This document shows positions 30,986-41,537 of a stretch of 49,649 nt of DNA, in pieces. The position numbers were made by a program, and so were the translations under genes. Numbering within the stretch: position 1 is the first letter of the stretch; every line of letters starts with the position of its first letter. Under the pieces are notes generated by a model that saw nothing but the letters and a program-made list of their open reading frames with translations, was not told the origin of the DNA and did no database searches. The stretch lies in assembly GCA_003427395.1 (NCBI GenBank), contig BFEA01000087.1, positions 3,192,358 to 3,242,006 on the forward strand, in the 5' to 3' direction. The DNA is from Chara braunii. Lineage: Eukaryota > Streptophyta > Charophyceae > Charales > Characeae.

Positions 30986-31815
30986 GGTCAGACCAGTTCC
31001 ATAAGATTGGACGGCCTGACCGCTATGTTTATTTATGAATTGCATAGAGAGTCAGACCAGTTCCATAAGATTGGACGGCCTGATTGCTCTGAATTGTGAG
31101 GGTTTGACTGTGGCTGACTTTTCAGGGGTCAAACCTGTACCATAAGATCAGAGGGTTTGGTTGCCATGTTTGGTTGGGGTTTTGTTCTGTTTCTTTTGTT
31201 TTTGGTCGAGGAGGTCTGAGCAAGTCCATAAGATTGGACGGCCCAACCCCTTCCTGTTTTATTCTGAAAAAGTAATTTTCGCTGAGGGAAGGACATGTCC
31301 ATAAGATTGGACGACCTTGGGGTCATGCTGCACACAGTGAGATCAGAGAGAAACGAACCTGGCAGAGGACCAGATATGTTTCATAAGATTGGACGGTCTG
31401 GCCCAAAGCCTTGCACATGTTGGAACCCAAAAGGTTAAATTTTGGCTATATTGTATATTATCCTATTTCTGAACAAGCTAGCGACATGGGTTCCATAAGA
31501 TTGGACGGTCTGGCTATAGTTTATCATGAAATGAAGAGAGTATAACAAAAAGTATAATTGAAGGTAACCCTGGGCAGGCAGAGCCTTGTTCTAAGATGAA
31601 CGACTCAGTCCTATGCCCAGTTGTTGAACACCAAGCTCAGAGAGGTATATATAATTTGGATATTAAACAGTTCTGGGTGACTAAGCCTTGTTTTAAGATG
31701 AACGTCCTAGTCATATGCCCAAAAGGAAGAGAGAAGTAGTTGTGCAACCTGTTCGTGTATACACATTGGCTGAGTCAGACAGGTTCCATAAGATTGGACA
31801 GCTTGACTTTATGCC
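30986..31815 (+). repeat. Array of ten hairpin repeats with a conserved loop
   Basis: Ten repeats carry the core (T)CCATAAGATTGGAC or a variant, with TAAGAT starting at 31002, 31066, 31143, 31229, 31302, 31384, 31496, 31592, 31694 and 31789. Most are flanked by complementary arms of 4-10 bp that differ between repeats. The inner stem alternates between TCC/GGA, GTCC/GGAC and GTTC/GAAC. Spacing is 64-112 bp, so it is not a simple tandem repeat. The fourth repeat has only weak arms. Confidence 0.8.
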
Positions 31816-32103
31816 CTATGTAAGTTGGGTATGAGGGAATAAAGCATCGAGAGATTACGAACTATTGTTTGCAAAGTTGGCCTTGGGGATGGTGAGAGTA
31901 CTTACCTTTGTGGTTTGACCCGCATGTGACTGAGGGAGGCTACTACTTGGTGTGAGTTTTAGTTTGACAGGTAGTTGCTGTAGTTGCTCGCCACGTGCTA
32001 GAGCGATAGGAGTTAGTTCAAATTTTGCATTTTCTGAGCTAAGTTTTTTCACTTNGATCGATTTTCGCATTTTCTGGGGTCTTTTGTTATACTTGGCTTT
32101 GTA

Positions 32104-32400
32104 TGAATTTTGGTAAGCTGCTTTCTCTACGGGAAGCGCTGCCGAAATTTGTGCAAATCCAANGAGTTAGTCAAATTTTGACTTGTCAAAGTTCAACTTG
32201 TCTAAAGTATATATACGACTTANTAAAAATCTGGAAAGTNTCTTTTTCTAAAGGGAGTGCTGCCCAAATTTTTGNTAATTCAGGGAGTTTGACGGAATTG
32301 GACTTTGGAAAGTCAAAGACTATTTCTGTTTTCGTATTCGGGTTGATATAAATTCTGAAAGGGTACTTTTCCTACGGGAAGCGCTGCCGAAATTTTCTTA
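32104..32400 (+). repeat. Three 122-bp repeats in R-U5
   Basis: GGGAAGCGCTGCCGAAATTT, or the variant AGGGAGTGCTGCCCAAATTT, recurs at 32131, 32252 and 32376. Each is preceded by a TTTTC(T/C)TA-like run and by AATTCTG/AATCTGG. A perfect odd palindrome, AGTCAAATTTTGACT, lies at 32169-32183. Non-coding. Confidence 0.7.
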
Positions 32401-34174
32401 GTTTAAAGGAGATAGATTATATTTTGACGGCTGGCGATTCTGGCGATCCACCCTGAATAGGGGGAAGATTCTGCCACTAGTCTGCCTTTGCTTTGGACAC
32501 TGACTTAGAGGTAGGCTTGGACTTAGTTGGCAGGTAGCTTTGAGTGAGAATGTGCTATGGAGGTTTATCCCCCATATGTTGATGATTTAGCTTGGGCATT
32601 GACCCNTCTTATGGTACAGGCATTTNTTGGACATTCAATTCAGGACTTGGACTAGTTTCAGCTTGATCCCACGAGGATCATCTTCTGTTATCACTGATAA
32701 CGGGCCGGTTGCCGGTTCGTCGGTTTACGATTCAACTTCAATTCACTCCTGCCACTCAACCTAAAGGCTTNAGCCTTGAGATTTGAATTGTTTTGTTGTG
32801 TTTTTACCCGGACTTTATTGAATGGCCATCCAACAAAAGTACTGAGTATTTATTTAAGAGTTGCACGAGTGAGGTTTGTATGGCTGAAGCGAGGGGTGTG
32901 AGTGCGAGGAATGGTTGAAGTTGACCCCGTGTAGTGCGTGGACTTCTGGTTGAATCTTTGATGTGATTGCAGGTATGGTTGTGGTTCNGACTCTNGATGT
33001 GATTGCTTGCGATTTCATACGTATATGGCTGAGAGGAGCCTCACTGTGACTGTGAGAAGTGATCGTCCTATATAATTAAGCCTTATGTATATATTTCTAT
33101 GTGCCTTGGGTATGCGCGCGGGTTACTGTGGTCGTGCACAAGGGGTTAGCCAGATTATGGCTAAGAGAAAAGGGAGACCCTCTGTTGTCCTTTGCTTTTT
33201 GGTATTTTTATAGTTGGACGTTGTAGTCCGTGGCAACCGTCAAAGTCAAACCCCTTGACTTTCGCCCAGGCCCGGAGTGGGACTCATCTCCAGGGCAGTA
33301 AAAGGCGACTGCCACCACAGGTATGGACCTGTGTACCACCCACTGTGCACAGAGTGCAGAAGAGGGTGTGTGGTCTTCAACCTCGCATGGCGGTTGTCCA
33401 GCATCGAGAGGTTAACCCTCAAGGTGCGTGTCAGCCGACACTTAAGTGCCGAATGCGACCCTCGAGATTAACGAGGACCGCATGAGTATGGGTACTACAT
33501 AGTACGCCATCACTACGACCGTTTNCGTACGCTTGCATTGTGAGTCGACATGAGTTAGCCCTGCGTCCGCGCGATTTTATACCGAGTCTCGCGCGCGACG
33601 CCTATTCGATTTTCGCACCGGAAAGTTATGGGATGGCTACCGAGGGGCTAGGAGCGTTGTCGCGTTGTTTGTGTTGTGTCGTTTCGTGTGCGTGTGTGTG
33701 AGTTTTATTTTTTTNTGTTCGTAAAGTGGTGTGCGCGTGGTGTGTGGGATGCGTCNTTGTCGACCGACGACGGGCCGCGCTTGGGACCTCGGCCCCCCAA
33801 GATGTCGGTTCGCGTGCAGGTCCGATAGGCGTATTATCGCGCGTACCCCCTATGCTACAACGAACGAGAAACGTTCTCGACTGGTCCACATCTGCGATTG
33901 CAACCGAGTAACTTTCGTAGTGTGGACTGGTAGCTTGGCGGGGATACGCCCACCGAAGGGAGGTGACAGCTCCCGTAAGGTGAAGGTAAATTGTGCCTCG
34001 CGTAGGCCCTATCCTGTCGTAGGGGCTCGCGAGAGGTATGGCTGGCGCACTTGGCCAGAGCGGCCTAAGGAAACTCCATTTGCGCGTTCGTGACGAGGTT
34101 GGTCCAACTCCTGCGTGACGGGGTCGAGAGGGTCCCGCGTTGCCGCGTGCGGTGCTAGGCCGATGCGCCCGACA

Positions 34175-34761
34175 ACGCAGCGACCGGGCCTTCCCTTGAA
34201 CGACCCCCCTAAGGCTGCGGCGCATATACGGGAGTGTCCGCGGCTGATAGCTAAGCGGGGTACTGGTGGTTAAAAAAAAAAAAAAAAAATGAGATTTCAA
34301 TTTCGTTCAAAATATATATATACAGGGTTACCTGACCGAACGTTCGGGGGGCCCCGGGCTGGGCCTAAAAATAAGTGTTGTTTTCTGAATTTGTTCTTAT
34401 GAGTTCTCTATGATGTAACCTACACGCCTATAAATTTTGAAGCCATTCTGCTAAGCCAAAAAAACATTAAAAGTCGTCAAAGGTGGGGGTGTCAAAACGT
34501 GCTCGCTCACTCACCATTTTGTTTTTTTTCACTTTTAACTTTTTGTCTACATTGCGATTCGTAATCACCCCCGTACGAGTACAAGTTGTACTCATTTTTT
34601 ATACGCTACTTGTACTCAAGGGCCGTACGAGTTTTTTTTTTTTTTTTACTGTTTTTATTTTTTTTTCTGCAATTATAATAAGAATCTGTAGATGGTGCTT
34701 AGGCAAATGTTGCGTGCCTTGGGATTTTACATCACATATATTTTTTGCGGATTTTCTTGAT

Positions 34762-34807
<46 letters not shown>

Positions 34808-34818
34808 GGTTTTTTTTT

Positions 34819-34858
<40 letters not shown>

Positions 34859-34914
34859 GTCTTACTTTGAGTGTTCTTTTTTCTTTTTTTTTTTGGAAGG
34901 AAATTTATTAATTT
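34175..34914. other. Sequence after LTR copy 1, up to a contig join
   Basis: No PBS follows the LTR end (next bases ACGCAGCGACC), so this is flanking DNA. It contains an A-run near 34274, a GGGGGGCCCCGG phrase, and two very long T-runs (34767-34857). It is identical to 48910-49649, and both end on the same base; here an N (34915) follows. Phe-rich frames over the T-runs are not genes. Confidence 0.6.
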
Positions 34915-34915
34915 N

Positions 34916-35151
34916 CGGGGATACGCCCACCGAAGGGAGGTGACAGCTCCCGTAAGGTGGAGGTAAGTTGTGCCTCGCGTAGGCCCTATCCTGTCGTAGG
35001 GGCTCGCGAGAGGTATGGCTGGCGCACTCAGCCGGAGCGGCCTAAGGAAGCTCCATTTGCACGTTCGTGACAAGGTTGGTCCAACTCCTGCGTGACGTGG
35101 CCGAGAGGGTCCCGCGCTGCCGCGTGCGGTGCCGGACCGATGTGCCCGACA
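34916..35151 (+). mobile_element. Last 236 bp of the 5' LTR of the gag-only element
   Basis: This segment matches the final part of the giant LTR (33938-34174) with about 15 substitutions and ends with the same CCCGACA. The rest of the 5' LTR is missing because the contig begins after the N at 34915. The differences from both complete copies show it is a separate LTR, not the same one reused. Confidence 0.8.
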
Positions 35152-35153
35152 GG

Positions 35154-35171
35154 TGGCGCCGTTGCCGAGGA
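35154..35171 (+). other. Primer-binding site, tRNA-Asp type
   Basis: TGGCGCCGTTGCCGAGGA begins two bases after the LTR end. The first 13 bases (TGGCGCCGTTGCC) are the classic PBS of plant Athila/Tat-type Ty3/gypsy elements, complementary to the 3' end of tRNA-Asp. This fixes the orientation (plus) and the inner edge of the 5' LTR. Confidence 0.85.
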
Positions 35172-36411
35172 TAACGGCTGCCTATCGTTGTCCCTGGTGG
35201 AACGACACCAGGGTATTGGAATGTGAGAGATATGCAAACTAAGAAGTTTCGCTTGACTTTCATGGTTAATCGATTGCTGGTATTGGATAGAGACCAAGTG
35301 AGGAGTGATTGTGCGAGCTGGTTTTGTTCGGTGCAGTAAGGATGGCGCGAAGAGAATAAGTTTGACTATGCGCCCACATACGTTGACTATGCGCGCACGT
35401 CCTTCGATTATGCACCTGCGTACCCTGACTAGTACGACGGTAGTTGGAGTTGACTTCCTTTCTGACCCCGATAGTTGATGGGTTTGGGCGATGATTTGCA
35501 TGTTTGACACTACTAAGGTAGGATGAGGTGGCATCAACAAAACTAAGTGTGGATTGTGGGAGTTGGCCGTGTAAGGTGCCTATAATGGCTAAGGGAAGTT
35601 ACCCGAGCGGTCAAGGATGCAATACAACACTTTGGCTTTAGGGCGAGGCATAGAATGAGTAAAGAAGCCTACTGTGTTAGAAGTCGTTAGGGAACTTCGA
35701 GGAAAGTTAGACTAGTGATATTGAGAGTCTGTATGAGTATGAATTGGGATCCTGGAATTTGGGTTCTAAGTAGTTGCTCGAGTTGTATAGCCATAAAAGT
35801 CTGAGGCTTGCTCCGCATGGTATGTTTGAAATTAGGCGTATAAGGCAGTAAAGAGATGCAGTGAGCACCGTGGTAAGACCCCAATAGAAAGGGCTACGAG
35901 AAGTAGTAGACTTGTATGGCGCCTGATAGTGGAGGGTATACCATGTTATTTATGGTAGACCATTGCTTTGAGCCCCTCCTAGGGTCGGACCATCCACTAG
36001 AATCTATGAGTTGGAACTAAGGACCTGAGACTAATCGTCTGAGGGCATTTCTATTTGAGTTATATGTTGAACTCAGTCCTATATGCCGGATACTGTCTGA
36101 GTAAGCTTGCCTAGCGTCTGATCGTGTGAGGCTATGTGATTGGTGATTATAGTCCTTTGATAATTATCATTGTCATATATATTTATATAGGTTAGGCATC
36201 TGAGGTATGCATTTGAATTATCAGTCTTCCAGGATTTATGTGGGCATCTCGAGTCCAATTATTAACGTATGGGCGTTTATATGTGTTTGGACTGCTCCTC
36301 AAATAAGGGTAGAGATGCTAGAACGCGATTATTAGCATGGTAACCAAAAGCGTATGCTGGACGTTTTTACTGTGATGGGCAGAACCCAGACCAGAGCGAA
36401 GGCAACTCAGG
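35172..36411 (+). other. Leader of the gag-only element, no gene seen
   Basis: About 1.24 kb separates the PBS from the first long ORF. It includes three 21-bp repeats of GACTATGCGC-CAC type (35364, 35385, 35406). No further ORF is supported. A long leader would suit packaging signals, but none can be named. Confidence 0.4.
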
Positions 36412-37086
36412 ATGCCTTATGCTAAGGAAGATCCCAATGTGACCTTGTCTGTCAAGAAGGGAGATGGGCTTGAGATTTCCTTGCCAAGGCGTGTCAAGGA
36501 GGGAGAGTATATCTCTTCCTGGTGGGGCGCATTGATAGGCAAAGATATTTTTGTCTGGATCGAGTCCGGTTTCGATGATGATCAGGGATGCGCGATCGTG
36601 AAGGTGACTTTGTACGCCTCTTCCTCATTTTGGGTCGGGCATGGGGTTGAGTTGACACTTGGGCACGAGAGCCTGCTCGCGAGGCCTTTGAGAGTGGCTG
36701 AGGCAACCGCAGTGAAGTGGGCAAAGGAAGTGTCTTGCGATGAAGAAGAGCAAGTGCTGACCCGTATAGAGGTCAAGCGTGTTGAGGAGTTTGTGCTTCC
36801 GTCAGCGCCACTACGGGTCATCCTGCCCGAATTTCTAATTGAGAAACGTTTTGGTGGACAGGCGAGGATAATGGCAGCAGCTGACGCCGCTTTGAAAACA
36901 CGGGAATGGGGGAGTGGGTGCTATACATGCGAGCTGGTATATGGATTGTATCTGGACCTAAGGTTTTCTCCTCCTAGTCAGTGGCTTTGGAGCATGGCTA
37001 ATGTGGTCGACGTATATGCTAGTTCCCATGACCCAGATGAGGGAGTAAGAGACTGGGATGAGATTCGGGTTGCAATAGTTAGGTAG
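36412..37086 (+). CDS. ORF1 upstream of gag, unknown function
   Basis: This is a 224-codon uninterrupted ORF (MPYAKEDPNVTLSVKKGDGL...). Motifs include KEGEYISSWWGALIGKDIFV, FWVGHGVELTLGHESLLA and SPPSQWLWSMANVVDVY. The composition is that of a soluble, mixed alpha/beta protein; there is no signal peptide or zinc motif. Extra ORFs upstream of gag are known in Ogre-type plant elements, which also have very long LTRs; I cannot show homology. It is the only long ORF of this element with no stop, which may suggest recent function. Confidence 0.6.
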   Translation: MPYAKEDPNVTLSVKKGDGLEISLPRRVKEGEYISSWWGALIGKDIFVWIESGFDDDQGCAIVKVTLYASSSFWVGHGVELTLGHESLLARPLRVAEATAVKWAKEVSCDEEEQVLTRIEVKRVEEFVLPSAPLRVILPEFLIEKRFGGQARIMAAADAALKTREWGSGCYTCELVYGLYLDLRFSPPSQWLWSMANVVDVYASSHDPDEGVRDWDEIRVAIVR

Positions 37087-37295
37087 CGAATGCCTTCTCC
37101 CCTACTAAATGCGCTTCCTTTGGCTTGGCTAAAGGTAAGTGTCAGGGTAACTAAGGGTTGAGGCCTGATTGCGTGAGTGAAATGGTAGATAGCGTGATTT
37201 AAGTGTTAGCAGTTTGCCCTTGTCTGCCTGAGCTTACTTAAATCTCTGTTTGATGATCTATTGCCCGCTTTGCGTATCAGACAACCATCAGCATC

Positions 37296-38408
37296 ATGGC
37301 GGAAGAAAGCGGCTTCGCCAAGATCCTGCGTTGGAGGAATTCGTGTCAGATGAAGGTGTTGTTGTGCGAGGCACTGCGAGAGTCAATGTCGCCAGACCTC
37401 CGTGCTTTGTTGTTCCAAGGAAGGAACTTGTCTGACTTCCTGCATGACTTTCAGGGCTTCAACCTTATGAAGAAGTGAGACGAGAGGGCGATGAGGTGCA
37501 TGTTTCCGCTGTTTGTTTGTGAAAGACTAAGTGAGGAGGTATATACCCTCAAGCAGGAGTCGAAAACGTGGGATGAATTGGTGCGTTCCTTAAGGCTAAG
37601 ATTCCCAGAAGATGGAATAGAAGGCCCACGTGGGGAATGCTCTGTGCCACCAGTTGCGGGCGCACCATCGCAGGCGGAGTTAAGTGGGTTACAAAGACAA
37701 GTAGGGGTATTGGAGGAGAGGTTAGCACGACTGGAAGAGGCGAGGAAGGGTAAGCGGAAGGTTTCAGAAGACTCCCCAAGTAAGCCGGCTGGCCAAGGTG
37801 AAGGAGGAGTAGAAAAGGGTGACCAGGAATCGCCCCTCTCGATAAGAACCCCAAAGAGGCAAGCCAGTGTTCAGGCGAGGGACAAAGGCAAAAGAGAGGA
37901 TGAGATAAAGGAGGAGCATGAACCTCTCAAGTTGACAAAGGCACAGCGGAAAGCGAGGAACCTCGCTCAGGGCGGTCAAGGTACCGAAAAGGGACAGAGT
38001 TCGCATCAAGTAGCGACTACCCCGCAAGAGGGGGGAGGCGAGGCAAGACCAAGGGGGCCTCCTCTGATCGAGCACGGATTACATGGGCAGTGGGCGCCGG
38101 GTAACCGAATGAACTTGTGGTCGGCACACAGTCCTTATATGCCTTGGGCGCAAAGCAATTATATGGGCCCCTAGACGAACATGATGCCCCGTGGGCCCCC
38201 GCCAGTCCAAATTCAACCCGTCGGACAGCAAGCTTCGCATGACAGTATGATAGTTGGAAGGGGTCGAGGAGATGGCGGGCATAGCAGTACGGGCCGTGGA
38301 GATGGTGGACGCGGCAATAGAGGCCGTGAGAATGACAGGCAAGGCCTCGAAGATCGCCGCGGGGGTCAGCGAAACCATAAGTGGGGCTCAAAGAAGAAAG
38401 GGGCATGA
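37296..38408 (+). pseudogene. Gag of the giant element with RG-rich tail, two in-frame stops
   Basis: One frame of 371 codons starts at ATG 37296 and is broken by a TGA at 37476-37478 (KK-DERAMRC, probably from TGG) and a TAG at 38172-38174. The capsid-like part has EESGFAKILRWRNSCQM, GRNLSDFLHDFQGFNLMKK and SKTWDELVRSLRLRFPED. Next comes a coiled-coil-like heptad segment (LSGLQRQVGVLEERLARLEE), a basic Lys-rich region and, after the TAG, a tail rich in RGRGDGG/RGNRGREN. There is no CCHC knuckle; the RG-rich tail would be the RNA-binding part. No protease or pol follows. Confidence 0.7.
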
Positions 38409-39491
38409 TGGTGCCAAATGAGATGGTCATTAGAGTGAGCCAAGTGATTAAGGGTGCGGAGAGGGTAGATGAGACGACTGGGGCAAATAAAGTATAGTAG
38501 GACGTAATGGGGATTCACCCTAACTACTGGGTTGGGAAGTTTCTGTCAGCTGCCTGCCCTGGATTTTTGGATTCCTGTTGGTAGAGGCTAGTTGTACATG
38601 TATTGATCTGGAAACTGGAGTACCAGGCTAACCATTGCGTGACCCTAACGCCATACTAATTGGTAAAGGCTAGTTGCATATTATTTGGGCGGGGCAGACA
38701 TATACTTGGATGTGTGTATGTGCATAGGTTAGATCCGGGGAGAGGTTTCACAATAATGGTCCGGTAAAGTAACTTAGGCTGTAGATAGCCAGCTGTATAG
38801 GTGCAAACAGGGGGGGCAATGAGTGAGTGGGGACTGGTTCGCCTGTATATCAGTAGGACCAAGGTTTTTTGTATATAGGAACGGAGCTAGATATGTGCAT
38901 ATCTAGGAAAAGTCACGATTAGCTTGTCCATCTGTACATATGCAGATTGTAGCGATGGACAAATCTTTGTTTTTTCTTTTTGGTGTGATTTAGGCGATTG
39001 TGTCCAGATGTGTGATATGTTGGCGTGTACAGTTGGGATAGATTTGTGTGATTTGAGTCTTTGTGTATGTTGGGTATATTCCGAGGTATTCGTGTGTTAG
39101 GGACGTGGACCACTTGGTAGGATGGGGCAAGGAGTGACCCTGAGGGCATTGTTACGAAGTAGGGATTTGTTCCATTAAGGCCTACTGATCGAGAGAAGGA
39201 GATATGGCACCTACGTCGTGCCTAGGCCTAGATAGACGCATGGGTGTGAGAGGTAGGAGAGGTTGGGAGGAAACCTTAGCATGGGGGAGATAGGCCATCT
39301 AGCCTAGGGAGGGAGTTGCAAGACTGGTATATGGGTGACTCCTAACCTTACTTTCTTTGGTTATTTGGAGATGTCATGGATTACTTGGGTCCCTCGGATT
39401 GAGAAGTATGGCTGCGTCGTGATCAAACTGTTTTAGCTATAGCTTGGTCAGGAAGGCCGCATTTGTTCTTGTGTGATATCAGTGACGACTT

Positions 39492-39987
39492 GAGTTGAGA
39501 TTGTTCAACTCCGAGTATATATATGTAATTTGAGAACATTTGGCTCGTGTTTAAGTTAGGGTGTTGTACCCCTGTATATATACTGAGTTGAGGCTTTATC
39601 TGAGACTATCTTTTGTGTATGACGATCACAGTCACTCTCACATGTGTGGTTTTATCCTGATGTATGACGATTTTGTGTGAGAGATGTATGAGGAACATCT
39701 CATGAGCTGTGTGGGTTTTGTGAGAATGAATGNATGTGAACTGTCTACTCTTCGGTATACTCGTGCGGCCTGCCTACAGGCAGGACAGAGCCGAGTATAA
39801 GGAGAGGGAGTGCAGTCTGTCATTGTAAAAGTGTGAGAGTCCTAGGAGATTTTGCGAGTCTTGGAGACTCGAGTACTTACCATGCCGGATGTTTTATGAT
39901 TAAGTTGCAAAAAGGGTCCATAAGCAGGCCCCTTAGTCGAGTTGTTTTGTGGTTGAATTGTGGAGAGGGCCTATAAGTAGGCCTCTC
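39492..39987 (+). repeat. Group of inverted repeats in the internal region
   Basis: Perfect stems: GAGTTGA/TCAACTC (39492-39511), GAGATGT/ACATCTC (39681-39701), and a nested pair TATACTCG/CGAGTATA enclosing CCTGCCT-AC-AGGCAGG (39756-39799). Two neighbouring hairpins share an ATAAG loop with different stems: AAGGGTCC/GGCCCCTT (39912-39934, one mismatch) and GAGAGG-CCTA/TAGG-CCTCTC (39963-39987, one bulged G). Confidence 0.75.
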
Positions 39988-41280
39988 AATTTGAGTTGTT
40001 TTATAGTTGAGACCCCTTCAGTTTGAGGAAGGTGGCCGTGTTGTTCATCGGAAGACTCATCTCCGAAGGGAGATGTTTTAAAAGGGGGGTCGTGTGAAAG
40101 CTCATCCTAAAAAGAGAGGGATGGCTGGGAGACCTATTGAGAGAGACCTCCTTCGTGCGAAAGGTGATTAACAGATCTAAGGGCATGGTAAGCAGGGTTT
40201 GAGTTGATAAAGCCTGACGAGAGGAACCGGAATTACAGCCTGGATCATTGATGGAACTGAGAAGGTCGCAAGTTAGTGCATAGTCGTGGGATGCGTGGTC
40301 TGTTGTCTCTGATCAAGTCAGTAAGCCACGGCCTTGTGTATGAGCCTGACGGTGAATCTGTTTGTGATTGTGAAAATGGGTCATGCTTTCCATGTCGTCC
40401 CATAGGGAGCTGGTAAACGCCTTTAAAGTGAGACAGACCCCTGCGTAGTCCCGCAGTGGGCCTGTGGTCTGTTTTGCGACGCACCGTCTAGACACTTGTG
40501 CTAATCCTAAGGCATATTGAGAAATACCAAACTAAATGGTAAAGGTTAGCACCTCTAGGGCGCAACCCCTATTGGATGACTGCAAGCCAGCACAACCTGG
40601 CTGCGGGCCCACGTCTACCAACGGGGTAAGAGTTTAAGGGGTTATGCACGCCCCAGGGAAATTACTCCGGTGGGATGGCGGGGGATATGAGTCGAGACTT
40701 AGGGTAGTCCTGATTGAATGCTTATCAGGAGAAAACCTATCGTTGCATAACCAACGAAGGAACTGCCGTTAAGATAACAATGCGGTAGGTCATAGATCTG
40801 GCTTGATCAACCAGGCTATGGTGGGACAGGATGGAGACCTAGCATTTCTCTACTAGACTGCAGAAAGAGCTGAGAGGAGATTTATGTATGTATATATATA
40901 CGTTTGATTGTGACAATTTTCGCGAGGGAGGCGAGAGTGCCTTCTGAGGTCTCATTTAAGGCCCACGTCCCTGGGTATGACTTTGCTTACGAGATAGAGT
41001 CTAGCCGGGACGCTCAACGAGAAGCCGGCATTTGTTTAGGACAAAAGGGGAGAGGACGGTTTGAGGTGGCCTTTGGAACTTATGCTGTAGTATCGATGCT
41101 TAATACACCGGCGTCCTATCGCCAGGGCGAACGGAGACCCAGGTTAAAACCTTGGCAGCATATAGTTGTGTGGGCATCGATTGTTGGAGGCCTCTAACCT
41201 GAGCTTGTCGGCCAATCGGATTGGTTCCTTTCTCGTCAGCATCTGGAGTGCGAATGAATTTATAGCTTCTGATTTGGCGA

Positions 41281-41537
41281 AGCGACGGGGACGTCGCTTA
41301 ATATGGTCGGGTAAGCTGTCGGCGCGAATACCCTTACAAGGGTATTCGCCCTGTTTTTTGCAAGTGCCAGAAAACAGTTTGGCTTAGAGTTTAGGTACAC
41401 CGCGCTAGGCGCGGTTGCGTCGGTGACTTATGTTGACAGGATGGTTGACTAGAGTAGAGAGTGTGTGGGCGCGCGGTTTTGAGGCGCGCGTGATCCTGTT
41501 AGTTGTTGATGATTGAAGAGCCGGCGTGACCGCCGGC
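41281..41537 (+). repeat. Cluster of perfect GC-rich hairpins
   Basis: Within 257 bp: AGCGACG-GGGA-CGTCGCT (41281-41298); 12-base complementary arms GCGAATACCCTT/AAGGGTATTCGC (41324-41349); ACCGCGC-TAG-GCGCGGT (41399-41415); CGCGC/GCGCG arms (about 41470-41488); GCCGGCG-TGAC-CGCCGGC (41520-41537). All loops except that of the fourth are 2-4 nt. Confidence 0.8.

Larger units (their letters stand above)
28114..34174 (+). mobile_element. Giant LTR copy 1 (6061 bp)
   Basis: The LTR begins TGTCGGG and ends CCCGACA, an exact 7-bp terminal inverted repeat with canonical TG/CA. It matches 42850-48909 almost base for base. It follows a polypurine tract and is not followed by a PBS, so it is a 3' LTR. 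It contains the N-bearing inverted repeat at 28659-28693, hairpin units (28740-29271), a TATA-like box at 30739, an array of ten hairpins (30986-31815) and a 122-bp triple repeat. I see no credible protein-coding gene inside. Six kilobases is very large for an LTR; Ogre-type plant elements reach comparable size. Confidence 0.85.

Noticed and set aside
30986-31815. CRISPR-like array (short repeats with different intervening sequence)
   Set aside because: The repeats are degenerate, spacing varies from 64 to 112 bp, variable arms are complementary rather than unique spacers, there are no cas genes, and the context is a eukaryotic LTR.
34483-34911. 142-codon Phe-rich open frame, repeated at 49218-49646
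   Set aside because: It is a translation of long T-runs with no start context or domain.
41324-41357. Rho-independent terminator (12-base inverted arms, then a TTTTTT run)
   Set aside because: The shape fits, but the window is eukaryotic and no gene ends here; it is one of several similar hairpins, most without a T-run.
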